A DNA stretch of 33,256 nt from Verrucomicrobiota bacterium (GCA_003641745.1 QNAI01000019.1:1-33256), one strand, 5' to 3'. Counted from the first letter of the stretch, positions 1 through 8,073 are shown. The notes: generated from the sequence alone by a model not told the origin. Program-made: numbers and translations.

Positions 1-42
1 AAACGAAATGGGGTGCTGGCAAGAGATAATACCTGCTTATAG

Positions 43-339
43 GCCAATCAGCATCCGGGCTTATCCACGGGATTAGAGAACCTGTCCGGACGATTCATTG
101 ACCGGCAGCGACGTCAGGGTCGTTGCAGCCAAACCATACGGGCTACGTTTGGCTTTGAAGCCCGGCTACAGCTGGCACAGGCGGATGGCCGCTTCCTCGT
201 CCGCACGTCTGAAGGGACGGATCAGAAGACCACGGTCGGACACGCCAATGTCCGTCAACTGGCCCGCTCCCTGAAATCAACGCCCATTCGGCTCCAGGCC
301 AATCACGGAGTCCGAGGGATCAAGAAGGAGCAAGGGTAA
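43..339 (+). pseudogene. 3' fragment of an unrecognised reading frame
   Basis: One frame stays open from just after a TAG at 40-42 to a TAA at 337-339, giving about 98 residues that end in VRGIKKEQG. There is no ATG, GTG or TTG codon in frame near the beginning, so as it stands it cannot be a complete gene. Codon choice is mixed and the composition (many R, Q, T and G) is plausible for protein but not diagnostic. It could be the 3' part of a gene broken by a frameshift or stop near position 40, or a chance open frame. I do not recognise a domain. It ends about 210 bases before the start of the next gene. Confidence 0.25.
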
Positions 340-551
340 CAAATACGGAAAGGTGTCCGATAATTGGGTTTGGGAACACGGGAATCTGAAGTGGCCTGAC
401 TTCGGGACGAGGACCCCTGCTCATTCGAGTTGGGTTGCGCTCCTCATGCGAACCATCCGCGCAGAGAAATGGTTCTTGTTTTCGGACACTCCGGTTTTTC
501 CGGGAATCTCCAAGTGGACATCGCGACCGCAACCGCTCAACCTCCGCTTCC

Positions 552-1382
552 ATGACTCTGTTGCGACTCCTGCTCCCGGCTCTACTCCTGATCTTCAACG
601 CCGCGGGCGGCGGAACGGATCCCCTCAACGATTCGACCCGCCACCAGGAGTGGGTCACGATCCGTTCTCAGGATCGGGCTCTGAAGGGATTCCTCGTCAC
701 CCCCGAAGTCGACCATCCGGTCGCCGCCGTCATCCTCATCCACGGAAATCGCGGCCTGACCGACTGGTTGCGGACCGTGGCCGATCGGTTGGCTGCGGAG
801 GGTTACCTCGCATTGGCCCCCGATCTCCTTTCCGGGCGGGCATCCGACGGCGGCGGAACCTCCGATTTCCAATCGACTGATGCAGCCCGAAACGCGATCT
901 ACGACCTGGATTCGGAAGGGGTGACCGCTGACCTGAATGCCGCCGCGGATTTTCTGGCCCGCCAGCCTGTGGCCAATGGTGTCGTCATGGTAACCGGGTT
1001 CTCCTGGGGTGGATCCCAGAGTTTTCGTTTCGCGACCAAACGCCCGGAACTCGCCGCCGCCTTTGTTTTCTACGGACGAGCCCCGGGCGACGATTTTGAG
1101 TCCATAGAATGCCCCGTCTACGGTTTCTATGGAGGCGACGACACCCGGATCAACGCCACCATTCCGCTGACCGGGGAGATCATGCTTGCTCTGGACAAGG
1201 TCTTCGAGCCGCTCACCTATCATCAGGCCGGGCACTCCTTTATGCGGAAGGGCGAGCATCCGGATGCCAGCGACGGCAACCGGATCGCGATGAATGCATC
1301 CTGGGATCGTTGGCTGGCCATTCTGGCCGAGCACGCGGAACCGGAAGATCTCGAAAACCTCTCCGGCGCCCGCCGGCCCTGA
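552..1382 (+). CDS. Dienelactone hydrolase-like alpha/beta hydrolase, exported
   Basis: A 276-residue alpha/beta hydrolase of the dienelactone hydrolase (DLH) type. The N-terminus (MTLLRLLLPALLLIFNAAGG) is a typical signal peptide, so the enzyme should act in the periplasm or at the envelope. A longer frame opens at 435, but its extra residues are arginine-rich junk; the ATG at 552 begins the signal peptide and is preferred. Motifs seen: oxyanion-region LIHGNRG near 62-68, nucleophile elbow GFSWGG with Ser about 151, acid in GGDD about 196-197, and His about 228 in AGHSF. Classical DLH uses Cys at the nucleophile position; here it is Ser, as in many esterase-like relatives, so the substrate is not predictable. 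It is the first gene of a closely spaced + strand cluster, with the next gene starting 16 bases downstream. Confidence 0.8.
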   Translation: MTLLRLLLPALLLIFNAAGGGTDPLNDSTRHQEWVTIRSQDRALKGFLVTPEVDHPVAAVILIHGNRGLTDWLRTVADRLAAEGYLALAPDLLSGRASDGGGTSDFQSTDAARNAIYDLDSEGVTADLNAAADFLARQPVANGVVMVTGFSWGGSQSFRFATKRPELAAAFVFYGRAPGDDFESIECPVYGFYGGDDTRINATIPLTGEIMLALDKVFEPLTYHQAGHSFMRKGEHPDASDGNRIAMNASWDRWLAILAEHAEPEDLENLSGARRP

Positions 1383-1398
1383 CAGACCACCCACGCCG

Positions 1399-2730
1399 AT
1401 GAGATACCGCCGCTCCGAGGAACTGCTCGCCCAGAACGAACGCCATATACCCGGTGGGCTGGCTTCGCTCAATCGACGGGCCGATCCCTGCATTTCATTT
1501 TCCCGGGGGGTGGGCGCTCATATCTGGGATGTCGACGGCAACGAATACATCGATTTTCATTTCGGCTTCGCCCCCTATATTCTCGGCCACAACGACCCCG
1601 AAATCCGCCGGGCCGTGGTCGAGTCGATGGACCGCGAGCGGTCCAATTTCGGCTCGGGCACCTCCGAAGAGGAGGGCGAACTGGCCCGCCTCTTCCTGAA
1701 GTGCCTCCCCCGCGCCGATCGTGTTCAATTTCTCAATACAGGGTCGGAGGCGACCGCCCAGGCCATCCGGGTCGCCCGCGCCGCCACCGGCAGAGCCCAT
1801 CTGATCAAGATGCAGGGAGGCTACAACGGGCACCACAACGCGGTGGCGCTCAACCTGATGTCGACCCCGGAACAGCTGGGAGGAAAGCAGGTGATCGGCG
1901 ATGAGTACCCGACCGTACCAATCACCGCAGGAACGCCGACCGAGGAGCTCAACCTTATCCATGCGGTCGAATTCAACGATCTGGAGGCGGTCGAGGCGGT
2001 CGCCCGGCGCGTGCCGGTCGCGGCCCTGATCACCGAGCCCTGCCTGCAGAATGTCGGCCTGGTCAAGCCGGACCCCGGCTATCTTGAAGGGCTGAGGAAA
2101 CTGGCCGACGAGCACGGATTCGTCCTCATTTTCGACGAGGTCAAGACCGGCTTCCGCTCCAGTCTCGGCGGTTACCAGGAGGTCGCCGGGATTCGCCCCG
2201 ACCTCTCGACCTTCGGCAAGGCGTTCGCCAACGGATTTCCAATCGCCGCCCTGGCCGGAAAGCGCGAATTCATGGACCTGGCGATCAGTGATGATCCGTC
2301 GAGACGTGTGCTCATCGCCGGCACCTATAACAGCCATCCAGTGCCGGTGGCGGCGGCCATCGCCTGCCTGCGCAAGTTGATGGATCCAGCGGTCGACCTT
2401 TACGGCCGGCTTGATCGTCTGGGCGCCCGTTTGCAGGCCGGGCAGGAGAGGCTGTTCAGGCAATTCGGCATCCCGGCCGTTGTTTCCCGCCACGGCAGCG
2501 CGAGCTGCGTCTACTTCACGGACCGGGCACCGCGGAATTGGTGGGAGATCGCGACGATCCACGACGTGCGGTTCGACGCCGCCTATCGGAAGGCCCTGAT
2601 CGACCGGGGCATCTATCACTTCCCGGTTCCGGGCAAACAGGGCAGCCTCTGCCTGGCCCACACCGAAGGGGACATCGACCGGACGCTTTCGGTCACCGAG
2701 GAAGTGCTCCAGACTTTGACCGACCATTGA
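1399..2730 (+). CDS. Class III PLP aminotransferase, glutamate-1-semialdehyde aminomutase-like
   Basis: A 443-residue fold-type I PLP enzyme of aminotransferase class III, the family that includes glutamate-1-semialdehyde 2,1-aminomutase (HemL). Visible landmarks are the cofactor phosphate loop NTGSEATA (about 113-120), GYNGHH (about 141-146), the PLP-pyridine Asp in IFDEVKTGFR (Asp about 246) and the Schiff-base Lys about 274 in STFGKAFANGFP. The ATG at 1399 begins MRYRRSEELL and lies 16 bases after the preceding stop. HemL proteins usually run near 425-430 residues, so length fits. Its setting among an SDR, a GNAT and a Gfo/Idh protein is unlike a heme locus. I therefore infer an aminotransferase or aminomutase of a dedicated small-molecule pathway rather than true HemL. 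Confidence 0.85.
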   Translation: MRYRRSEELLAQNERHIPGGLASLNRRADPCISFSRGVGAHIWDVDGNEYIDFHFGFAPYILGHNDPEIRRAVVESMDRERSNFGSGTSEEEGELARLFLKCLPRADRVQFLNTGSEATAQAIRVARAATGRAHLIKMQGGYNGHHNAVALNLMSTPEQLGGKQVIGDEYPTVPITAGTPTEELNLIHAVEFNDLEAVEAVARRVPVAALITEPCLQNVGLVKPDPGYLEGLRKLADEHGFVLIFDEVKTGFRSSLGGYQEVAGIRPDLSTFGKAFANGFPIAALAGKREFMDLAISDDPSRRVLIAGTYNSHPVPVAAAIACLRKLMDPAVDLYGRLDRLGARLQAGQERLFRQFGIPAVVSRHGSASCVYFTDRAPRNWWEIATIHDVRFDAAYRKALIDRGIYHFPVPGKQGSLCLAHTEGDIDRTLSVTEEVLQTLTDH

Positions 2731-2752
2731 CTCAATCCGCCTTTCCCCCGCC

Positions 2753-3526
2753 ATGAAACGCAAACGCACCGCCAAACCCGGGAAACCCCTGGACGGACAC
2801 ACCGCCATGATTACCGGAGGACTCGGGGACATCGGTCTGGCCACGGCCCAAGCCCTCAGACAACACGGCGCCCGCGTCGCACTCGGTGATCTCCAATCCC
2901 GGGCCACTGCCGCGAAACGGGCACCCCGGTTTCACTACACCCGGGTCGACACGACCCGGCGACGCGCTATCCAATCGTGGATTCGAAAAGTCGAGGTCGA
3001 CCTCGGCACCCCGGATCTCATCATTGCCAACGCCGGGATCGTCGAACTGGTCGGTGCCCTGGAGAGTTCTGAGGAAGCCTGGCGACGCACCCTCGACATC
3101 AACCTGACCGGAGCCTTCACCTTCGTCCAGGCGGCCTGCCGACACCTCATCCGGAAAAAAATGCCCGGACGGGTGGTTCTGGTCGGCAGTTGGGCCGCCC
3201 ACGCGCCCCACCCGAAACTGACCGCCTATTCGGTGGCCAAGGCCGGCCTTCGCATGCTCGGGCAGTGCCTGGCCCTGGAACTGGCGCCCCATCGGATAAT
3301 CGTAAATGAAATCGCACCGGGATTCGTCGACGCCGGTTTGACCGGTCGCATTTACGATGCCAATCCCGGCCAGCGGGAAAAGGCCAGGGAACTCGTCCCA
3401 AGTGGTGAACTGATCCAGGCATCCGAAGTCGGAAACCAAATTGCCTTTCTCTGCGATCCCGCCAATCGGCACATGGTCGGCAGCGTCCATCTGATGGACG
3501 GTGGGCTCTCGCTCCGCGTCCGATGA
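2753..3526 (+). CDS. Short-chain dehydrogenase/reductase
   Basis: A 257-residue classical SDR. The nucleotide-binding glycine motif is TGGLGDIG (about 21-28), followed by the family NAG motif (about 93-95), the structural Asn about 117 in DINLTG, the catalytic Ser about 146 in LVGSWAA and the YxxxK pair Tyr159/Lys163 in AYSVAK. Asp46 (in GDLQ, after the second strand) suggests NAD rather than NADP preference, which is an inference. The first 15 residues are basic and may be a tail. It starts 22 bases after the aminotransferase stop, and its TGA overlaps the start of the next gene (ATGA), so translation is probably coupled. It likely oxidises or reduces a hydroxyl/keto group in the same pathway as its neighbours. 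Confidence 0.85.
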   Translation: MKRKRTAKPGKPLDGHTAMITGGLGDIGLATAQALRQHGARVALGDLQSRATAAKRAPRFHYTRVDTTRRRAIQSWIRKVEVDLGTPDLIIANAGIVELVGALESSEEAWRRTLDINLTGAFTFVQAACRHLIRKKMPGRVVLVGSWAAHAPHPKLTAYSVAKAGLRMLGQCLALELAPHRIIVNEIAPGFVDAGLTGRIYDANPGQREKARELVPSGELIQASEVGNQIAFLCDPANRHMVGSVHLMDGGLSLRVR

Positions 3527-4128
3527 CAGGTGAGAACCCAATGGAACCGACCGCGGCGGGCTACCCGGTTCTGATGGTCCGCGACCACCTTGACCATCTT
3601 CCGGCCTGGGCTTTCCCGGAGGGCTTCGGCATGCGACCGATCCAACCGGGCGAGGAGGCGGTCTGGATCGATATTCAGAGAGATGCCGAACCCTATTTCG
3701 ACACCGCGGACGACCTCTATAATCGGGAATTTGGATACGACCCCGAAGCCGCATGGGAACGGGTCTTCTTCGTCACCGACCCCAATGGAAACGCGGTGGG
3801 CACGATGGGCGCCTGGTACAACCGGGCGTTTCGTGGCGGAGATTACGGTCGGATCCACTGGGTGTCCACCCGCCGGGCTTTCCAGGGTCTCGGTCTGGCC
3901 AAGGCTTCCCTGGCCGGCGCCCTCCGGGTGCTCGCTCGGAATCACCCGAAAGCCTACCTGGCCACCCAGACAAAACGCCTGCCCGCAATCGCCATCTACC
4001 TGGATGCCGGATTCCTTCCGGACATCGCCTCGGAGACCGACCGGATCGCCTGGGCCCAGACCGCACCCACCATGCGAAGCCCCGGGCAACGTGATCGTAT
4101 CGCCGCCGCCCTGAAAGCAGCACTATGA
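3523..4128 (+). CDS. GNAT family N-acetyltransferase
   Basis: A 201-residue protein whose C-terminal two thirds fit the GNAT acyl-CoA transferase fold: a beta-bulge strand NAVGTMGAWYN (about 87-97), then the acetyl-CoA loop region with FQGLGLAKASL (about 121-131, a variant of Q/RxxGxG/A), and the late IYLDAGF motif that closes the GNAT core. The first 40 residues are a distinct extension. A second in-frame ATG (MEPTAAGYPV) lies at 3541 and could be the true start, but the first ATG overlaps the SDR stop by four bases, which favours coupling. The substrate is unknown; an amine made by the upstream aminotransferase is an attractive but untested candidate. Confidence 0.75.
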   Translation: MTGENPMEPTAAGYPVLMVRDHLDHLPAWAFPEGFGMRPIQPGEEAVWIDIQRDAEPYFDTADDLYNREFGYDPEAAWERVFFVTDPNGNAVGTMGAWYNRAFRGGDYGRIHWVSTRRAFQGLGLAKASLAGALRVLARNHPKAYLATQTKRLPAIAIYLDAGFLPDIASETDRIAWAQTAPTMRSPGQRDRIAAALKAAL

Positions 4129-5243
4129 AACAATCGATGAATGTCGGTATCGTCGGTGCAGTCACCCGGGGATCCGGGTTTGCCAAGTCACTTGGGCTGA
4201 CCCGTTTTTTCCGCGCCCAGGCTCTCTGCGATGTCAACCAGGAGGGGCTCGAGGGAATTCGGGCCGAAACGGGCGCCCCCGAAACCTTCACAGACTACGC
4301 CGAAATGCTGGAACGGGCTGATATCCAGGCCGTTGTAATCGGGACGCCCATGCACCTGCATGCCCCCATGGCAATCGCGGCCCTGGACAAAGATCTCCAT
4401 GTTCTTTCCGAAGTGACCGCAGCGGTTTCGATGGATGAATCCCGCTCTCTGGTCGCTGCGGCCAATCGCTCGAACGGCGTCTATATGATGGCCGAGAATT
4501 ATACCTTTATGAAGCCGAACATGATGGTCCGCGACCTGGTGGCCCGCGGTTTGTTCGGCGAACCCTACTATGCCGAGGGGGAGTACCTGCACGAATTGAA
4601 AGAAGCGGCTGAACGGACGCCGTGGCGGCGGAAGTGGCAGACCGGAATCAACGGGGTCACCTACGGCACCCACAGCCTCGGACCCATCCTCCAATGGATG
4701 CCGGGCGACCGGGTCGCCTCGGTCTGCGGGGCAGGAAGCGGTCATCACTACAGGGACCCGCGCGGAAACTTCTACGAAAACGAGGACGCATCCGTCATGC
4801 TCTGCCGCATGGTCAGTGGTGGCCTGGTCAAGATCAGGGTCGACATGCTGTCCGACCGGCCGCACGCGATGACCAATTACTCATTGCAGGGAACGGATGG
4901 CGCCTACGAATCCGCCCGGGCCCTCGGGGAGCCCAACCGGATCTGGCTTCGCTCCCGGAACGGGAGCCCCGATGCCTGGGAAGATCTGAAAGAGCTCGAG
5001 CCCGAGCACACGCCCGACGCCTGGAAGGACGAAGAGACCCTCAGGAATGTCGGCCATGGAGGGGGTGATCTGCTCGAGCTTCTCGCCTTCCGGGATGTCA
5101 TCCGCCAACGCCGCAGAAATGACCTCGATATCCACCACGCCATGGATATGACCCTGCCCGGCCTGGTTTCCCAACTTTCGATCGAAAAAGACGGAGCCTG
5201 GCTCGAAGTGCCGGATTCACGAATGTGGATAAGCGGTGCCTGA
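4125..5243 (+). CDS. Gfo/Idh/MocA family oxidoreductase
   Basis: A 372-residue NAD(P)-dependent oxidoreductase of the Gfo/Idh/MocA family. The N-terminal Rossmann segment begins MNVGIVGAVTRGSGF. It is followed by VVIGTPMHLHAPMAIAALD and by LSEVTAAV, which occupies the place of the usual EKP motif; the catalytic Lys is therefore not conserved in its canonical form. A C-terminal alpha/beta domain follows, with the conserved TYGTHSLGPILQWM segment (about 178-191) corresponding to the family's D/HxxH helix. Loss of EKP suggests altered chemistry or cofactor handling. The gene overlaps the GNAT stop by four bases (ATGA) and closes the cluster; about 70 bases of non-coding sequence separate it from the next, convergent gene. 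Confidence 0.8.
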   Translation: MKQSMNVGIVGAVTRGSGFAKSLGLTRFFRAQALCDVNQEGLEGIRAETGAPETFTDYAEMLERADIQAVVIGTPMHLHAPMAIAALDKDLHVLSEVTAAVSMDESRSLVAAANRSNGVYMMAENYTFMKPNMMVRDLVARGLFGEPYYAEGEYLHELKEAAERTPWRRKWQTGINGVTYGTHSLGPILQWMPGDRVASVCGAGSGHHYRDPRGNFYENEDASVMLCRMVSGGLVKIRVDMLSDRPHAMTNYSLQGTDGAYESARALGEPNRIWLRSRNGSPDAWEDLKELEPEHTPDAWKDEETLRNVGHGGGDLLELLAFRDVIRQRRRNDLDIHHAMDMTLPGLVSQLSIEKDGAWLEVPDSRMWISGA

Positions 5244-5311
5244 AACGGGTGAATTGACGATGACAACCACCCTCGTCGCGTTTCGATTCGGATGAAATGC
5301 GCGGTGTCCGT

Positions 5312-5743
5312 TCAGGAGCCCCGGGGTTCGACCAGACCGGGCACTTCGATTGGCGGCACATCCACCGGTGCCAACTCAATTTCCGTCGCCGGCGCGTCCT
5401 CCTCATAAACTGGATCGGGAGGCGGAACCGGTTGACCTTCCTCCGCTTGTTCAGCCTCCCTCATCCGCCGAAATGCTTCCATGGCCTCCTCCGGAGAAGG
5501 GGGCGGAGTCTGCTCTACTGCGGGCTTGGGGCGTTCGACCACACCGTCAATGTTTCGCACCGAGACCTTATCCTGGTCCATGAATTCCCTCACAAAATAA
5601 CTGAGGTAACTGAACCCGACAAACAACGCTGCCACGATGGCGATCGACGGAAGGATCGCCCAGATCAGGTTGGTCGATCGACCCAACGACAACGGCCGCC
5701 TCTTCGGATTCAGACGCAACGACTTTGGATCACGGAGATTCAT
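5312..5743 (-). CDS. Single-pass membrane protein of unknown function with Pro/Glu-rich tail
   Basis: A 143-residue protein with a basic N-terminal cytoplasmic stretch, one clear transmembrane segment (about 28-50, IWAILPSIAIVAALFVGFSY) and a soluble C-terminal half. That half is rich in Pro and Glu with a short charged helix (EEAMEAFRRMREAEQAEEG). The tail begins with KVSVRNIDGVVE and ends PGLVEPRGS. By charge rule the tail would lie outside the cytoplasm. I do not recognise a family; the layout recalls TonB-like or divisome anchor proteins, but no defining motif is present. It is transcribed divergently from the next membrane protein, with a 157-base region between them. Confidence 0.6.
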   Translation of the reverse strand: MNLRDPKSLRLNPKRRPLSLGRSTNLIWAILPSIAIVAALFVGFSYLSYFVREFMDQDKVSVRNIDGVVERPKPAVEQTPPPSPEEAMEAFRRMREAEQAEEGQPVPPPDPVYEEDAPATEIELAPVDVPPIEVPGLVEPRGS

Positions 5744-5900
5744 GTATCAGGCCAGAGGGAAGTATAGTCAGCGCCGATCCAATCTCAAGGGTCAATTTCC
5801 GTTGCGCAACTGCGCAATCATCGCTTTGAACATTTGATCGCGCGTTTCATTCTTGTGCCTGACCCGCCCGTGGGAAAGATAGGGTAACCCCTGAATCGAC

Positions 5901-7016
5901 ATGACCACCACGACCCATTCGCCTCCGACTGTCGTCAAGTGGCCCTTCTATGTGGGAGACGGACTGTGTATCGCCGCAATGGCAGCCATCCTCGCCTTGG
6001 CCGACCGACCGCTGTCGGGGGGTGTCACTGTCGCCGCCGTGGTGTGCCTGCTTGTCGGTGTGGTTCTCGCGGTCATACCCCACCTGATCGAGACCGAAGC
6101 CCGCCTGCGTATGGCCGAGGCTTCGGCTCACGCCTCGATCGATTCTCAGATCCGCAAAGCGGCCGGATTTGCCGAACAACTCAATCACTCGATATCCCGC
6201 AGCCAGGCGACGACTGAGGAGATCGAAAAGGTGCTGGCCTCGAATGAGGAGTCGATGGAGAAATTGGCCGAACAGGTCGAGAATATCGACCAGTGGGTGG
6301 GTGGAGACGACCGGCCAGGCGGAGGCGATATTTCGAGATTGGCAGATTCACTGAAATCGATCGAAGCCGAGATGCACAAACTCGCCCGGGCGACCACCGA
6401 TCTGGCAGGCAGGGAACACCTCACCCCAGATCGTCTTAAGACTGCGCTGACTGAGTTGAGCAACCGACTGGATGCCGCATCCGAACGATTGAATGACCCA
6501 TCGGCCAGGACCGGGGTTGCGCCCTCACCAATCGAGACGACCGATCGCCTGGAAGAGTCGACCCCGGAGGCGGAAAACGCCGATCCTCCAAAACCTGGAC
6601 CATCCGTCAAAACCACGCGGGCCGAGATCATCGAATTGCCTGAAGTCTCGCCGGTCGGGATAAAGGAAGGCGAAGGCGGGCCGACTGCCGTTTCGCCCGA
6701 CGAACCGCATACCGATCAATCCGCACACGCGGAAGGAGAACCACGCTTCACCTTCAACGAGAAATCAACTTCGCTCATCGCCACCGCCTATATCGGAATC
6801 GGAAACAAACTCTTCCTGCGGGGCGACGGCCCCGGATTGAGCTGGGAGGAAGGGGTTCCGATGCAATTCCTCTCAATAGGGAAATGGGGTTGGTCGTCCC
6901 TTGAGACAGATGCGCCGATCACGTGCCGCATCTATAAGAATGATGATGAGCCCGCCATCGACGGGGACATCGTGCTGAATCCTGCCGAACTGAAGGAGAT
7001 CAGCCCCCGGTTTTAG
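5901..7016 (+). CDS. Two-TM coiled-coil protein with conserved C-terminal beta domain
   Basis: A 371-residue protein. Two hydrophobic segments (about 17-34 and 41-60) form a hairpin that anchors it. A long helical region follows (about 65-195) with heptad-like spacing and an acidic/proline linker (about 200-280). The last 90 residues form a compact domain with the pattern KLFLRGDGPGLSWEEGVPMQF, then IGKWGW and a CRIYKNDDE strand. I have the impression of seeing this domain repeatedly in verrucomicrobial proteins, but I cannot name it. The coiled-coil plus membrane hairpin suggests a scaffold or envelope organiser. The Smr-domain gene starts two bases after its stop, so the two are almost certainly co-translated. 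Confidence 0.65.
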   Translation: MTTTTHSPPTVVKWPFYVGDGLCIAAMAAILALADRPLSGGVTVAAVVCLLVGVVLAVIPHLIETEARLRMAEASAHASIDSQIRKAAGFAEQLNHSISRSQATTEEIEKVLASNEESMEKLAEQVENIDQWVGGDDRPGGGDISRLADSLKSIEAEMHKLARATTDLAGREHLTPDRLKTALTELSNRLDAASERLNDPSARTGVAPSPIETTDRLEESTPEAENADPPKPGPSVKTTRAEIIELPEVSPVGIKEGEGGPTAVSPDEPHTDQSAHAEGEPRFTFNEKSTSLIATAYIGIGNKLFLRGDGPGLSWEEGVPMQFLSIGKWGWSSLETDAPITCRIYKNDDEPAIDGDIVLNPAELKEISPRF

Positions 7017-7018
7017 TA

Positions 7019-7312
7019 ATGGACGATGATCCCGTCGAGATACCGATCAATGGGGTGCTCGATCTCCACACCTTCAAACCGTCGGATCTCGGTACACTGA
7101 TTCCTGACTATCTCGAAGCCTGTCGCGAGGACGGCATCTTCGACGTCAGAATCATCCATGGAAAAGGCACCGGAGCGCTTCGAGAAACCGTCCATGCCAT
7201 TCTGCGCCGCCGGACCGACCTGGTCGGATTCCAGCTCGGAAATGAGACTTCCGGAGGTTGGGGAGCCACCCTGGTGACCCTCAGGACCAAGGGGTCATGC
7301 CTTGACTCTTGA
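7019..7312 (+). CDS. Small Smr domain protein
   Basis: A 97-residue stand-alone Smr (small MutS-related) domain. It shows the family signatures: LDLHTF near 15-20 (LDLHG-type), the RIIHGKGTGALR motif near 42-53 and the late GGWGATLVTL strand containing the conserved GxG-like turn. Smr domains act as nicking endonucleases or RNA-cleaving nucleases; without the MutS2 body its target is unknown. The gene begins two bases after the upstream coiled-coil membrane protein. Its final residues (KGSCLDS) and its TGA are encoded inside the left arm of a 68-base palindromic repeat, so the native C-terminus appears to have been replaced or extended by repeat insertion. Confidence 0.85.
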   Translation: MDDDPVEIPINGVLDLHTFKPSDLGTLIPDYLEACREDGIFDVRIIHGKGTGALRETVHAILRRRTDLVGFQLGNETSGGWGATLVTLRTKGSCLDS

Positions 7313-7356
7313 GAAAGCGGTCAATCACTTTCTCAAGAGTCAAGGTATGACCCCTT
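7289..7356. repeat. 68-base near-perfect palindrome (REP-like) at a convergent gene junction
   Basis: Left arm 7289-7317 begins AAGGGGTCATGCCTTGACTC; right arm 7328-7356 is its inverted copy with one mismatch in 29, around a 10-base loop (7318-7327). Outer bases GGGGTCA...TGACCCC and the inner CCTTG match the other palindromes in this window. It contains the stop codons of both flanking convergent genes and could work as a bidirectional terminator, although there is no long T-run. Confidence 0.9.
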
Positions 7357-7917
7357 CTTCATCGCTTCGATTTCGGGCACCACGTGTTCGTCGTAACAGT
7401 CGGGACAGATCGAATGGGAGAAGTCGAGGCCGGCATGCTCGTTCATATAGGTCTCCAATTGCTCCCAGTAATCGCCGTCGTTGCGGATCTTTTTGCAATA
7501 GGCACAGATCGGAAGAATGCTTTCCAACTGTTTGATCTGTCTGGTGAATGAGAGTATCCTCTCGGCCACCCGGAGCCGCATCCAGATCTCATCGTGATTG
7601 AGCGGTTTGCTCAGGAAGTCGTCCACCCCGGCACGTGCGGCCTGCATGAAATTATCCTTCGTGCGGGTCACGCTCGAAAGCAGGATAAAGTAGGTATAGT
7701 CTTCCCGTCCTTCAGCCCGGATTTTTCGGCACAATTCGAGCCCATCCATATCGGGCATCTTCCAGTCGCTGACGATGACGCGAACCGGTTTCCGGGAAAC
7801 CCTTTCCCAGGCTTCGACCCCATTGGACACTGATTCGACGGTGTGTCCGATGTCGGTCAGAAACTTTTCCAGCAATCGACGAGACACCATCTCATCTTCG
7901 GCAATCAGTATGTTCAT
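7333..7917 (-). CDS. Response regulator: CheY-like receiver with C-terminal Cys4 zinc-ribbon-like tail
   Basis: A 194-residue protein. Residues 1-120 are a receiver domain: acidic pocket Glu7/Asp8, phospho-acceptor Asp51 in VIVSDWKMPDMDG, conserved Ser/Thr about 81-82 and Lys104 in SKPL. Residues 121-135 form a linker helix. Residues 136-178 carry PICAYCKKIRNDGDYW and SICPDCYDEH, i.e. Cys138-x2-Cys141 and Cys171-x2-Cys174, a probable metal site. This tail is recurrent in uncharacterised two-component proteins and is not a DNA-binding domain I recognise. An alternative GTG start lies at 7953, but the ATG at 7917 begins directly at the receiver's first strand. The C-terminus KKGSYLDS and stop are encoded by the palindromic repeat. 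No histidine kinase is nearby. Confidence 0.85.
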   Translation of the reverse strand: MNILIAEDEMVSRRLLEKFLTDIGHTVESVSNGVEAWERVSRKPVRVIVSDWKMPDMDGLELCRKIRAEGREDYTYFILLSSVTRTKDNFMQAARAGVDDFLSKPLNHDEIWMRLRVAERILSFTRQIKQLESILPICAYCKKIRNDGDYWEQLETYMNEHAGLDFSHSICPDCYDEHVVPEIEAMKKGSYLDS

Positions 7918-8073
7918 CTGGTCTGTAAGGGACACCGCCTGGTGCGTATCCACTCAATCGGCTGATCTGGGCGGCCCTTTATGAACGGATTGGAGACTTG
8001 CTCTCTTCCCGGGTCGCCAGATTTCATTCCATCCCCTTGCACCCGACCCGATCCCGGTTATCCTACCGGGGAA

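Noticed and set aside
1399-2730. Calling the aminotransferase hemL
   Set aside because: The fold matches, but the neighbours are not heme genes, and class III members cannot be separated by the motifs visible here.
1495-2907. Long open frame antisense to the aminotransferase and SDR genes
   Set aside because: It mirrors the codon structure of a well-supported gene in GC-rich DNA and has no recognisable domain. Similar antisense shadows lie over the ALDH (22367-23620), the YbhN-like gene (12952-13821) and the DUF255 gene (28987-29970 on the + strand).
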